Positions 11,814 to 22,417 of a stretch of 64,000 nucleotides of DNA are shown piece after piece. Made by a program: the position numbers and the translations under genes. How positions within the stretch are numbered: position 1 is the stretch's first letter; each line of letters starts with the position of its first letter. The DNA comes from Hippophae tibetana (Eukaryota > Streptophyta > Magnoliopsida > Rosales > Elaeagnaceae). Under the pieces are notes generated by a model. That model saw nothing but the letters and a program-made list of their open reading frames with translations, made no database searches and was not told the origin of the DNA. The stretch covers positions 7,629,001-7,693,000 of the forward strand of contig CM072807.1 of NCBI GenBank assembly GCA_037013495.1, written 5' to 3'.

Positions 11814-11972
11814 TGTTAAAGATGATTAGTTGTGTGTGTATTAGGTGTCTAACACTAGGTGAATATATTAGTTGTGTATTAGGTGTATGTCACCTAAGAT
11901 TGTCTCTAACTTTGTATATAAATAGGTAATATATTTGAATGAATAATATAAGAGTGAATTGTGAGTTTTACA
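11814..11972 (+). repeat. Copia-2 3' LTR
   Basis: This 159-bp copy starts TGTTAAAG after a purine-rich tract (gagtgggag, 11805-11813) and ends TTTTACA. It is about 97 percent identical to the 5' LTR apart from an 18-bp length difference. Confidence 0.92.
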
Positions 11973-11977
11973 ATAGG

Positions 11978-12260
11978 CGACACACCTCTTAACCCACATC
12001 CCAAGTGAGAAGGATCCATTTGGATACCTCACTCCATACTTAGGGGTTATCACATTAATTTTTCATGAGATAGGAGACATGTAAGGGGAAAATTGAATCC
12101 TACCACTACATGTGCTTCCTAAAGAGGGAGTTCACTTTGGTCAACTCAAGACCCTTTCTTAGAACGAGTGACACACCTTTTATCTATCATTACAAGTAAG
12201 GAGGTCTGTTTGGCCACTTCATTCCGTACTTAAGGTTATCAAGTTAATTTTTTGGGAGAT
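11978..12260. repeat. Diverged tandem repeats, Tat-1 3' region, right part
   Basis: The array interrupted by Copia-2 resumes here. Unit starts near 12000 (ccaagtgagaaggatccattt) and 12191 (acaagtaaggaggtctgttt) give a spacing of about 190 bp. The match to 6829-6977 is clear but imperfect. Confidence 0.7.
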
Positions 12261-12649
12261 AATATAATACACCTGAGTGATCCAAAAATAAACTTTATCG
12301 CCTATCATTATATTGTAAGTGAAGTTTCATACACAATGTTTCTTTAAATGTTCTCTACTACAACTTAGCTTCTCTTATACCCTAACTTTCTATCTGATAA
12401 GACCATATTGGAGTGATATCATATATTTAGTATAGGCCTTTTCATGTTGTGGTAAACTTTTCATAGGTAGATTCAACTTTATTCCCCAACACTTTCCATA
12501 GGACCCAATCATGTATACTGAAGTTCTTTTGCTTAACGAATCTGTTATATGAAATTTGAACTAATATTTTTGTGACTCAATTTGTATAAGGGCATTCTCT
12601 TTTTTTCTTCCACTAATAAGAGGTCATCTTTTCTGAGGTCATCATTATC
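12261..12649. other. Tat-1 sequence without recognisable domain
   Basis: AT-rich DNA between the tandem repeats and the integrase remains. No protein similarity was recognised on either strand. Confidence 0.4.
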
Positions 12650-13351
12650 CTCTTGCATTATTTTTGATCGAATATTGGATTCCTATATCTCCAATAGGAT
12701 TATCACTTTCGTTCCATATATAAGAGAAAATAGGCTTTTCTTTGTTACCACCCTTGGGGTCGTTCTTGTAGCCTAAAGAACACCGGATAGCTCATCTACC
12801 CATTTGCCTTTCGATCCTTCTAAGTGATTTCATTATATGTTGACAATGGTTTTGTTTGATGACTCTGCCTAACCGTTTTCTTTTGGTCTATAAGGAGTGG
12901 AATGTGACAACTTAACGCCCATTTCTTTACAAAAAGACACAAATCACTGACTTGGGAATCGAAGGCCATTATCTATGACCAACTCCTGAGGTAAACTATA
13001 TCTATATATCATATTCTGCCAAATAAATTTTTGCATATCAACTTCTTGGATTCTTGCTAACGACTTAGCCTCTATCCACTTAGAAAAATAATTAGCTACG
13101 ACTATTAGGAATTTTCATTATCCTGGGGAAAGAGATAATGGGCCAACAATATCCAACTTCCACTTTTGAAATAGCCATGAGGTGACAATGGACTTCAGTT
13201 CAATGGCCAGTTGATGTGGAATACTAGTATGTCTTTGGCATCTATCACATTTTTTGACATGGTTGATGTAATCTTTTAAAAGAATAGGCCAATAGTAGCT
13301 TTGCATGATAATTCTATGAGAAAATTTTCTACCTTCAGAAATGAGCCCCAC
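12650..13351 (-). pseudogene. Tat-1 integrase remnant
   Basis: A 77-codon frame at 13118-13351 holds the integrase zinc region (YYWPILLKDYINHVKKCDRCQ) and the first core aspartate (KWKLDIVGPL). Further along the minus strand, with stops, come YFSKWIEAKSLA, then VIDNG carrying the second core aspartate, then SHSTPYRPKENG, where a stop interrupts the run leading to the core glutamate. The order and motifs are those of Ty3/Gypsy integrases of the Tat group. It is broken by several stops. Confidence 0.8.
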
Positions 13352-13767
13352 ATCATCCTTCTTGTAATTCGCTCAAAACTACTCGTGCTTCTTGATTAGG
13401 TAAGCATTTTAGCCATAGTTTTTTCATAGAATGCCCCTTGAATAACAGTGTAATTTCTTGATTTTGTTATAATTTTGAATACCTCATCCTTGTTATCAAG
13501 CAAAATGTCACGAATGAGATACTCTAGGTATGGAGCCTGTCATAAGGTGTGTTTTGAGGAGTTGGTACTCATCTTATTTTTATCCTTATCATCTTCCCCT
13601 ATTATGCTAGGCCCTAATAAGCACGACACAAGGATTACCCTTTTCAACTCCGATCTCTTCACTTATGTCAAAGTAGCCAAGGAGTCTGCATGTATGTTCT
13701 CCCCTTTCTATGTTTACTTGATCTCAAATGTTTTGAAAGTTTCCCTTACTTTCTTCACATCCTAAAT

Positions 13768-14463
13768 TTAAAGCTTCATCATTTCTTTCTTGGCCTCAAA
13801 CTTATCATTGACTTGATTGACTACAATTCGTGAGTCAATGTGGACTAACACCCTTTTAGCTCCCAAGGACTTCAATTGGCACAAAGCTAGAAGTAATGAT
13901 TCATACTCTACGACATTTTTTGTTTCTAGGAAAGTGATGTGGAGACATTGCTCTATTAAGCCTACAGTAGGAGTGAGTATTAGAATTCCAACCCCTAATC
14001 TTCTTAAATTTCTCAACCCATCAATATATGTCTTCCATAGACTTGGAATAGGTACTTTCTTCATCGAAATTGGCACCATAGCTTTTAGCTCAGATGTGGT
14101 CTTTTAGGTCAACTCAATGATAAAATCAATAAGAGTCTGTCCTTTGATTGCCAACAAGGGTTTATAATGTATCTGGAACTCATTTAATTCAATAGCTATT
14201 TGAGATAGGTGACCAGATTGGTCAATTTTCCCAAGATATTCTTCATGTGATATGACATGAGGACGAATATCTTATGTCATTCTTATTATAAATGTTGCCT
14301 TATCTAACAAAAGATATTATTATTTTTCTCCTTTTAGGGAATGGCTCACATAGTATACATAGTGTTGTCTTTTTTCCTTATCGACCAATACAGCACTAGC
14401 GGCTTTATTTGTGAAGGCTACATACATATGTTGTACCTTGGCTGTAGTAGAATTAGCTAAAGA
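13768..14463 (-). pseudogene. Tat-1 RNase H (archaeal-type) remnant
   Basis: The 103-codon frame at 13768-14079 reads WKTYIDGLRN, then GVGILILTP, then VEYESLLLALCQLKSLGAKR and VHIDSRIVVNQVNDKFEAKK. The spacing of the acidic residues (D in YIDG, E in VEYE, D in HIDS) fits the extra archaeal-like RNase H typical of Tat/Ogre elements. Weaker similarity continues on the minus strand to about 14463, where the solo LTR interrupts the element. Upstream parts contain stops. Confidence 0.75.
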
Positions 14464-14468
14464 GGTAC
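14464..14468. repeat. Target-site duplication, left copy (GGTAC)
   Basis: GGTAC directly precedes the TG end of the solo LTR. It is repeated exactly after the CA end at 16443-16447. Confidence 0.9.
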
Positions 14469-14904
14469 TGATAACTATATTTTATATAGTTATTTTCATC
14501 TATTTTATTAATTATAATTGCTATGTTCTTGAATTTTTTTGTTAATTTTAGTTTAATTAATTAATATTTACCTTTTATGTGTTAAGGAATACATTTTTAA
14601 CAAAATTAAATAATTTGAATCGAAACCGTACTTAATTGTGAATTTATGTCCACAAATATAATTTCAAATAAAAGAGTTCTTAATTGTAATTTATAAAAGT
14701 CTAAAATATAATTTAAATTAAAATCGGGCTTAATTTTAATTATTAAAAATTTAAAATTTAATTTAAATTAGAAAAGAGTTTAATTATAATTAAAGATAGT
14801 TTAAAATGTAATTTGAATTAAATTTGTGGGTCAAAATACAATTAATTAAATTTGTATTTTCTGCATAGGAGAGAAGAATCTCACGCGCAATAAAGCACGC
14901 GTGC

Positions 14905-15359
14905 CACGTGAGCCGTCAGATCACATAAGAAACAATCAGGATTAGTGTGTGCATTTCAAACCTGACAAAAACGAGTAGACCCGTTATTCCTGGAGTCACG
15001 TGGCTCGGTGCCCGAGTAGGGCCCACCTATCGCGCAGGGTGGCGTGCAGGGTGGGACCCATGTGTCTGACACGTTTCAAAGCATGATTCCGTGCAGCCGA
15101 TTCACATGAGCCCGGTTTTACAACAAATAGAAAGTTGCCACGTGTCCCACTTTATCTTTAAGCCAATCATATTGTGACACGTGACAAGGTTCGGTGAGCG
15201 TGAAAATGCAGGATCACACACGCGTCCCAGCCGTTGTTCCCCACGTTCCTCGCGCCCTTGTCCCGTGCGATGAGCTCTACGTGCAGCCGGTTTCCTCACC
15301 GAATGAAATTCTACCACGTGTCTATATTAATTCTTCATCCAATCAAAGATTGACACGTG
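14905..15359 (+). promoter_or_regulatory. Cluster of six G-boxes (CACGTG) in the solo LTR
   Basis: Perfect palindromic CACGTG boxes lie at 14905-14910, 14997-15002, 15139-15144, 15178-15183, 15315-15320 and 15354-15359. Several are flanked as in abscisic-acid response elements (ACGTGGC or ACGTGTC). Such boxes bind bZIP and bHLH factors in plants. The cluster lies 190-645 bp upstream of the TATA box, so it may serve as the LTR's enhancer. Confidence 0.7.
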
Positions 15360-15549
15360 GCATGCAGATTGAATTAAAAAAAATCAAAAACGGTGCCCTT
15401 TTATTTCTGTCGTCCACGCGTAAAAAAAAATTAATATTCTCTTTCGTACATGTGGATGCAGAATTTAAGGAAAATGTCGGGGTTTTATTTTCGATGCAAA
15501 TTTTTTACGCGTGTTTAAAAAATGTATTATTTTAGATGTATTTTTTAGC

Positions 15550-15558
15550 TATAAATAG
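15550..15558 (+). promoter_or_regulatory. TATA box of the solo LTR
   Basis: TATAAATAG, followed by GGG, is the best TATA match in the LTR and lies downstream of the G-box cluster. Transcription would be expected to start about 30 bp downstream and run rightward, antisense to Tat-1. Confidence 0.6.
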
Positions 15559-16442
15559 GGGATATTATGATAGAGTAGAAAGTTTTTGGGAGTTTAGAGT
15601 TTGGGATTTTTAGTAGTGTTTGGGGCTCGACTGTGGAACACGCAGAAGCCATTTTTGGCTTCTGTTGTGTTCTTCGTGTGCCAAATATTTACGATCTGAA
15701 ATGATTTAATTTTCTTTTGTTCTTCATCTCATTTTCCTTAACTGCTAAAATTTTAATTTTAATTTATGAAGTAATTTAATTTTTCTAGGATTGCATTTTA
15801 TCTAAATTTATGAAGCTTTGATTTTAATTATTTTTGAACGATTTATAAGACGTTCGATTTGTTTATTCTATTTGTGCTTAATGCTTTTGATTATTTACGA
15901 ATTTTATCAAATTATCCGTGGCACTTAAATAAACTTGGAAGAGACATTTTTGTGTATATTGTTCATGGATAGAATGACATGTATGATGAAGGATAGGAAT
16001 ATACCCTAATTATATGTGTGACCATTTGAGAACTTAGAACGTAATGAATCTTGGTGAATTTAATTCTCATAGGAATATAGTGAATTAATTTAATGAGGTG
16101 TGTTTATACGAAGCTCGGAAGAGATGTATGGATAAAATTAGAAGTTTTCGGTTGACAAATTAAATGTACAAAAAAATATAAATCAAAAGAAAATAACATG
16201 ATTCGAGTGGATTAATTTGGTGAAAAACTACAATCCTAGATTTCTTCTATTTTGTTATTAAACTCTTTTCTTAAACTTTTTCCAAATCGACGATCGTTTT
16301 GGATAAAATCAGAGAGAGATAATTTTAGTACTCGACAAACTATAGTGAAAAATCTCTGTGGGAACGATAACTTACTTATCAAATATTATTACTTGTGACC
16401 GTGTATGCTTGCACGTTTTATGTTCTCCCAAAAGAGACAACA

Positions 16443-16447
16443 GGTAC
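16443..16447. repeat. Target-site duplication, right copy (GGTAC)
   Basis: Exact copy of 14464-14468, directly after the CA end of the solo LTR. Confidence 0.9.
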
Positions 16448-17503
16448 CTTTCCCAAGTATTCTTTGATGGACTGGAAACCACGTTCACGGTCTTTATTCC
16501 ATGTATTCCTTATTTTCTATAGTAGCTGAAAAATGGTAGACATTTCTCCATACACTTGGAAATGAAATGACTCAATGCGATTATGCATCCTTTTAGTTGT
16601 TGGACCTCTTTAATACAACTTAGAGACCTCGTGTTTATCAAAGCCAAAATTTTGTCACGATTGGCTTCTATCCCTCTTAAAGAAACTAAATAACCTAAAA
16701 CTTTCCCGAGGTTACTCCAAAGACACATTTTTTTGGATTAAGTCACATCTAGTAACCTCTTATTAAGGCAAAGACATATACCAAATCATAGAGATGGTAT
16801 TTAGCCCATTTTGTTTTAATCATTATGTCATCTATATAGACTTCCATATTTTGATCTATCTAATCCTCAAACATTTTGTTGACCAACCTTTGGTAGGTAG
16901 CCCACGTATTCTTTAAACCAAAAGGCATCCTAGTATAACAATATTTCCTTTCTTTAGTTATAACAACTATTTTTTTCATCTCTAGGATGCATTCAGATAT
17001 AATGGTAGCTTAAGTATGTGTCTATAAAGATTGTTATTTCAAAGCCATCTGTGGCAACGACCAACTAGTCAATGTTTGGCAAAGGGAAGCAATCCTTCAA
17101 CATAGCGATACTAAGGTCCGTAAATTTGACACACATTCTATGTTGTCCTCCTACCTTAATTGTTAGCACAATGTTCGATAACCATATTGGTGGAATTAAC
17201 CTTCTTCTTGGTGATATTACTTTTATCTTGATCGAATCTCCGCTTTCATTATTGAACTAGTTTCCTGGTGTGATCAATACATAATTCATAAGAAATTATT
17301 TTTGGATCAATGTAAGGCATGTCTTCTAGCTTCCATGTGAAAAGGTCTATATTATCCTTCAAGAAATCGATGAAAGAAGCTCTTATCTCGTGGGCGAGTT
17401 TATATTTTATTTTTACATATTTATCATCTCCTGGTTTCCCTACGTAAACTATTTCATAATCCTTTAGGGCAACTGTCATAGTCTGACTACCTACTAGTTG
17501 CAT
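16448..17503 (-). pseudogene. Tat-1 reverse transcriptase remnant
   Basis: The minus strand shows the Gypsy RT in pieces. At 17249-17503 is the N-terminal segment (DLFTWKLEDMPYIDPKIISY). The catalytic box reads NMEVYIDDIM near 16820-16860, so the YIDD aspartates are intact. At 16510-16728 is the thumb and connection (KVLGYLVSLRGIEANRDKI, then ALSHFISKCMEKCLPFF), a run typical of Tat elements. Stops and frameshifts separate the pieces. The adjoining RNase H lies beyond the solo LTR. Confidence 0.85.
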
Positions 17504-17689
17504 TGTTCTCTGGTTTAAATTTGTTCCCTTTTTTGGTTACTACTTTGATACAGGGGGTAATGCATTTTTCATGATAGAATTGTAACAAATCCTTGCCTTG
17601 CCTTGTTTTCCCCTTATCTCTATTATCCCTTCAACTGTGGGATACTTGATAAGCTTATGATACATGGATGAAACCGCTCTTATTTTATG

Positions 17690-17970
17690 AATTCATGGTC
17701 TACCCAAAATCGTGTTGTAATAAGTAGGGGTGTTTAATACTACAAAATTTGTAAGGATAATCGCTTCTTCCATAGAGACTAATAGATGTATAGTCCCTAC
17801 TGACATGGTCACACTACCATTGAAGCCCACAAGTGGAATCTACTATTGTGTGATTTCCTTGAGATCTATACCCATGTCTAACAAGGCAAATAAATACAAG
17901 AAATTAGAAGAGCTACCATTATCCACCAGAATTCTAGAACCTCACAATATGTGATCTTCATTATGATGAC
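17690..17970 (-). pseudogene. Tat-1 aspartic protease remnant
   Basis: The minus strand reads RILVDNGSSSNFLYLFAL near 17895-17945, matching the retroviral-type protease motif ILVDTGSSADILF of Tat elements. The usual DTGS is changed to DNGS here. Downstream the pattern LPLYD is absent and the frame has stops. Confidence 0.65.
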
Positions 17971-20070
17971 CAATGGGTCGTCATAGAGTGGTAAGACTTC
18001 TTGTCCTTCAAAGACGATAGGATAGGTAGGTCCTTCATACTTCAAGTTGTATACAAGTCAATTTATGTCCCCTACTTCCCATGTATACCTCTTTCTTTAA
18101 TTATTGGAATAATTTGACATAGATGGTTCTCCATATATGGTATGGATTATACATATGTTAACTCGGGAAGGTTAATTTGGTCTATTGTTATCCCTAAGAA
18201 CATGATTTGGAGGAATAAAATCGCTTTGATTAGTGGGGTTGTTCACTTCTTTATTTCCTCCTCGTGGATCTTCATTCTTGTCAACCAAATCAATTAGATA
18301 TCCTTCTAACAATAGATGTTTAATTTTTCACTTGAGGTGTCGGCAATCCCTAGTCTAATAACCTGTATCTTTATGAAATGTGCAATACCTATCAGGGTCC
18401 CTATGTGGGGCTTTCATAAGTTATGACCAGTTTACATTATTGATACACTCCTTGCATTATACAACCTCAGCCAACGAGACATGCAATGAGGGACCTCTAA
18501 AAAAGGACAATGCCTTTCCCCAAGTTCCTAGCCTCCCCTGGGTGTGATCACGGGTTTGCAATGAGGAAGATTAGGGCATCTATCCCCATGAGGCTTCCTA
18601 TCTTCTTCTTTTTTGTTTAGGATGGACTTGTCTGTAGTTCTACTTAGCAATCCCTTAGCAAACTTCATATTCTCTCTCTAAGTTGACAAACTTTTAAGTC
18701 TCTTAGTAGACCATTTCTAGGGAACGTGGAGTGGTCTTAATCAATTTGATGAATAAACCAATTTCACATTTGATTCCCTTACGGAAAGCCTCAATGGAAA
18801 TGAAGTCTAGACATTGTAAAAATTCAATTTTCTTTGTTTTAAACCTCATCATATAAGTCTTGATGGTCTCACTATCCTCCTAGATAATTGAAAATAAATT
18901 ATGTGACTTCTTCTGAATTAGCTTATTGCATGCGTAGTTAGCAAATAATATTTTTACCAATGCATCAAAACTTTTTACACTCTTGAAAAGTAACTTAATA
19001 AACCGGTTTTATGTCATCTCTTAGAAGGTGGTAGCGAATAACTTGCAATACATGGCTACCTTTTGTTTGCAATAAGGCTAATAGTAGCCATGGCCATCTT
19101 AAAGTTAATAGCATGGGCCACACGGTCTTTTGTCCCTTATAAGCGAGACATTTAGGGTAGATAATTTAAGGGGTGGTGTTTTCAACTCGATGACATCCGA
19201 AAAAAGGTGATGTTGAGAATTGGTCGCATACTATTTCAATATCTCCCCAAGGCCTTAGTTTTTCCTGACCTTTAAGTCGATTATTCATCCTCACTTCCAT
19301 TTTCTCTTCCATATCTCTGAGTTTTCCTTAAGGGTACCACTTGGATGACTGATTGGTACTAGACATCCCATAGTGGTAGCGTTTCCCAAGCCTAGATGTC
19401 TAGGGAATTACTGGGGTGAATTTTGTGCCAGATGTTGATGGGTATACGGGGTCATGTATATGGAGTGGGGTTGGGCATCGAAGTTGTAGGTATTTTCTAT
19501 TCCTCGGTTATATCATGTCGACACTAATGAGGATCTTATGATGCACGTTTCGATCTTGGTGGATAGCTTACCCTTACTTGTGGGCTATCGATATGGAATG
19601 AACTTTTAGCTTCTAAATAATCATCATGTACCAACCTTGATCTAAGTTTCTTGTTATCATCTTGAGACTTAATCAATGTTTGTTGCAGTTTCACCACTTG
19701 TTTTTGGACTCTCTAATATGGCATCTTTTTCGTCGTATGTACTTTCAGTGTTATAGCTAGCAGTTCATAGAACTGTCCTAGTTGGTCCATTCATGACATC
19801 GTAGGCTATATGTCACCTTTTATCACTGACTAGAGGTTGTGCATAACCATATTCTAGACCCCATGTGACGTTCTGATTAGAAAAAGGTAATGCAACTGAT
19901 CATTGAGTTCGAACTCTTGAATTGGGTGAGTATAGATATTAGTCTGTTCAAGATGAGATTGCGTGCTTACTATAACGAGTAAGGTGAATTTCCTTACAAC
20001 ATGGGTTGTTTCTCTAGGGATGTAAGATGTAAGGTCTCAAATGCCAACTATGAATTTGAAATATTTAAAG
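17971..20070 (-). pseudogene. Tat-1 gag and 5' leader remnant
   Basis: On the minus strand between about 18690 and 19330 a gag-like segment can be followed with stops: FIKLLFKSVKSFDALVKI, SHNLFSII, and TIKTYMMRFKTKKIEFLQC. This is the Retrotrans_gag fold region of Ty3/Gypsy. The stretches 17971-18690 and 19330-20070 show no clear domain and probably hold the gag C terminus and the 5' leader. Confidence 0.65.
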
Positions 20071-20087
20071 CCCTATGATGGGCGCCA
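20071..20087 (-). promoter_or_regulatory. Tat-1 primer-binding site
   Basis: The minus strand reads TGGCGCCCATCATAGGG, six bases inside the 5' LTR. TGGCGCC is a common start of Ty3/Gypsy primer-binding sites. The tRNA was not determined. Confidence 0.6.
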
Positions 20088-20093
20088 ATTATT

Positions 20094-20555
20094 TGGAGAA
20101 GTGCTAGTACGTTAAGGGTTATAGTGAGATATAAGAGAGAAGATACCACTCAGATTCTTTATTCATCTCATCAATGAGGTATATATAGGTATACAAGATG
20201 TAGGTGTTATGTTACATTAGTAAGTACTCTATCAAGGCATCATTGCCAACCTAAACATGACATTTTGCAACAATAACCCGTTTAACGATCAGGTTATTAT
20301 CCTAGCAGTTAGGTCATTGGAGTTATGCATCCCTTGCACAAATATGGGGTAAAAACGTGGAAAACTACCAAGTCACTTGACCCCGATGTCCACATGGTTA
20401 GGTTGGTAAGAGGAGATAATGCTACAATGGAAAATCGATTTGTTACTTTAGTGCTAGGCTGCGATACTAAAGGTGCTCGATACACCGGGTTCTTATCTAG
20501 CTAAATAATTCAAGTAAATAGGGTTGCAACCCTTTTACGCATAACATACCTAACA
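20094..20555 (-). repeat. Tat-1 5' LTR
   Basis: On the minus strand it starts TGTTAGGTATG and ends CTTCTCCA, 462 bp, immediately before the primer-binding site. No partner LTR was found on the left side of the element. The right flank starts GTGACATTTTT. Confidence 0.65.
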
Positions 20556-22417
20556 GTGACATTTTTCACTTTAAAACATGTTATTCTCTCCGATTGTGTT
20601 TTAATTTTTTTCAGTAGTATTGTTTGCAAAAGCCAGCTTGTTTAGTACCAAATAATAAGAAGCTTGTCAATGAGGTATTATTCATTACTCTCATGGTATA
20701 CTCTTCACTAATTAGATTATTTTCTCTCCACTTTTTATTAGGGTTTTTTTCAAAGAAAAATTTGTACTAATTTTAAGTTTCATTGATCTGAAGTACCAAA
20801 TCATCACATACTTCAAGAGAAATGAATAATTTCTTGCCATTATTCTTTACTCTTAAAATATATGATGATGTCTAAAGACCAATGAAATTTAAAATTCATG
20901 CAAATTTTTCTTCAAGTTAAAAAACAAACCTAGTGCAACGAACTATGTTAAATATCGTACGATCGTTATTTAAAATTTAAGATCGTGATAATTTTCTCAC
21001 TTATGGTAACACTTCAACTTTTATTCGTCATAGTATCCTAAGAAGATTAAGGAAAACTATTTTCATCCCAAAATATAATAAAATAAATCTAACATTGAGG
21101 AACATGTGAAACTGTTGCTACGTAAATAAATAATCCATTTGAGGATTGGTTCTTATACAAGTAAAATAACTGTTTCTCTCGAATTTTGTATGGAATCATT
21201 TATAAGATATAGAATGATTTATAAATTTTTTTATTAATACTTTCATTTTTTCTTAACATTTCTATAGGGAATTTTGACTTTTGTATGCATAGACAACGAT
21301 CATATACATTAAATTTATAAACAACAAAAAAAATCCTGCTCTCTGCAGCTTTTGAAAAAAGAAATAAAAAAATATTACTAAACAAATTATAGCCGAGTAG
21401 CTGATTTTTTTATTTTTCAAAAACTCATTCAGAATCTTCTATTAATCTGGTTTGTACCGAGCTAAAGATATTGCTCTTAATGATATACTATCCTCATGCG
21501 ACTTGACACACATACTTAAACCACCAATGCGTTTAAAAAGCAAGCCGGTTCTAAAGCTCAATTCAAGGCAAAGACTTGGTAAAAACACTCTTGTTTTAAG
21601 AGTTCGGACAAAGGAAGAGCCTCTCTATGAGATTAGCAGCTCGTAAAATCACTCATTATAAGAGCACTTTCAGGTATATCACTATTTAATCATCCCAGTT
21701 TTCGAATAAAAATCGATAATTTATTTTGTGAATGTTTTCTTTTTGGGTCAATGTAACGTAGTAAAATAAAAGAAATCCAATAAACAGCAAGCGAATCCAT
21801 ACATAGACCAGAAGACGGGATTGAATCATTGCAAACTTTAATGGATAACTCAAAATAAATAACTCTAGGAGAGAATGAGAATAAACTAACAAAATATTTT
21901 CAATGGTTTCTTTCAATGAAATATTTTGCAATACATGTAACTTATACTGGAACCACCAAAAGAGTAGGACATAAAGGGTGATAACAAAACAAATATAAAA
22001 TATTTAACAAGAATCCTATTTATTTACAAGCCCCTAACGCTGGGAATAGTGCTTCGTTGTTTTCTCCACAACTTGAAATGTGGTGGACAATCCTGAACAA
22101 TTGTCAACTGATGATCACTCGACTAAAATCCAAACAACAATCTACTCAAGGTTAGAGAAGACAGCATGAATGGTTCACCAGAAAAGCAAGTGACAATCCT
22201 AGAGAACCATAAGATGCTGCCAATCACCAACCACAGCAGCAGTAGTAGTAGCAGTATAAGTACTAACCTTCATGGAGCCGCTAGCTAAGGAGGCAGCCAA
22301 GGGAAGCCTTTATTTTGGGAAAGTAGGATGCTATTTTCAAACTCAAATTCAAAATCCACCAGGAGAAATGACCCCCAATAAACACTACTCGGATCAAATC
22401 AGTAAATAGCAAAAATC
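20556..22417. other. Intergenic sequence and UPL3 3' region
   Basis: AT-rich DNA between Tat-1 and UPL3. It contains the foldback at 20751-20915. From about 22000 rightward it probably holds the UPL3 3' untranslated region. A 64-codon frame at 21452-21646 resembles nothing known and is not called. Confidence 0.5.
20751..20915. repeat. Foldback (inverted repeat) element
   Basis: The left arm (caaagaaaaatttgtactaa...) and the reverse complement of the right arm (tgaagaaaaatttgcatgaa...) match along about 80 bp with scattered differences, leaving almost no loop. This shape suits a small MITE-like element or a hairpin transcript. No terminal duplication was established. Confidence 0.6.

Larger units (their letters stand above)
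6978..11972 (+). mobile_element. Copia retrotransposon (Copia-2), complete but defective
   Basis: A 4,995-bp element bounded by short LTRs (6978-7118 and 11814-11972) with a TGGTATCAGAGC primer-binding site and the domain order GAG, protease, integrase, RT, RNase H that defines Ty1/Copia. The candidate target-site duplication is AAAGG on the left (6973-6977) and ATAGG on the right (11973-11977), one mismatch. It sits inside the Tat-1 tandem-repeat array. Coding breaks include a TAA at 7804, a TGA at 7909, a TGA at 9465, and frameshifts near 9838 and 11460. Confidence 0.92.
14469..16442. mobile_element. Solo LTR, 1,974 bp, inserted in Tat-1
   Basis: The segment starts TGATAACTAT, ends GAGACAACA and is flanked by the perfect 5-bp duplication GGTAC, the signature of LTR-retrotransposon integration. 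It holds no protease, RT or integrase, so it is best read as a solo LTR left by recombination between two LTRs. On the plus strand a promoter-like zone (14880-15400) has six CACGTG boxes, followed by a TATAAATAG box at 15550-15558. The target was the pol region of Tat-1, which continues on both sides. Its length suggests a Ty3/Gypsy family, but the family was not identified. Confidence 0.88.
5537..20555 (-). mobile_element. Decayed Tat-group Ty3/Gypsy retrotransposon (Tat-1), interrupted twice
   Basis: Read on the minus strand the order is 5' LTR (20094-20555), primer-binding site, gag, protease, RT, RNase H, integrase and a long 3' region. The RNase H follows the archaeal-type pattern typical of Tat/Ogre/Retand elements, and the protease and RT also match that group. 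Two younger insertions split it: a solo LTR at 14469-16442 and a Copia element at 6978-11972. All domains carry stops and frameshifts, so it is inactive. No matching 3' LTR was found on the left, so the left border at about 5537 is only where recognisable similarity begins. Confidence 0.75.
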
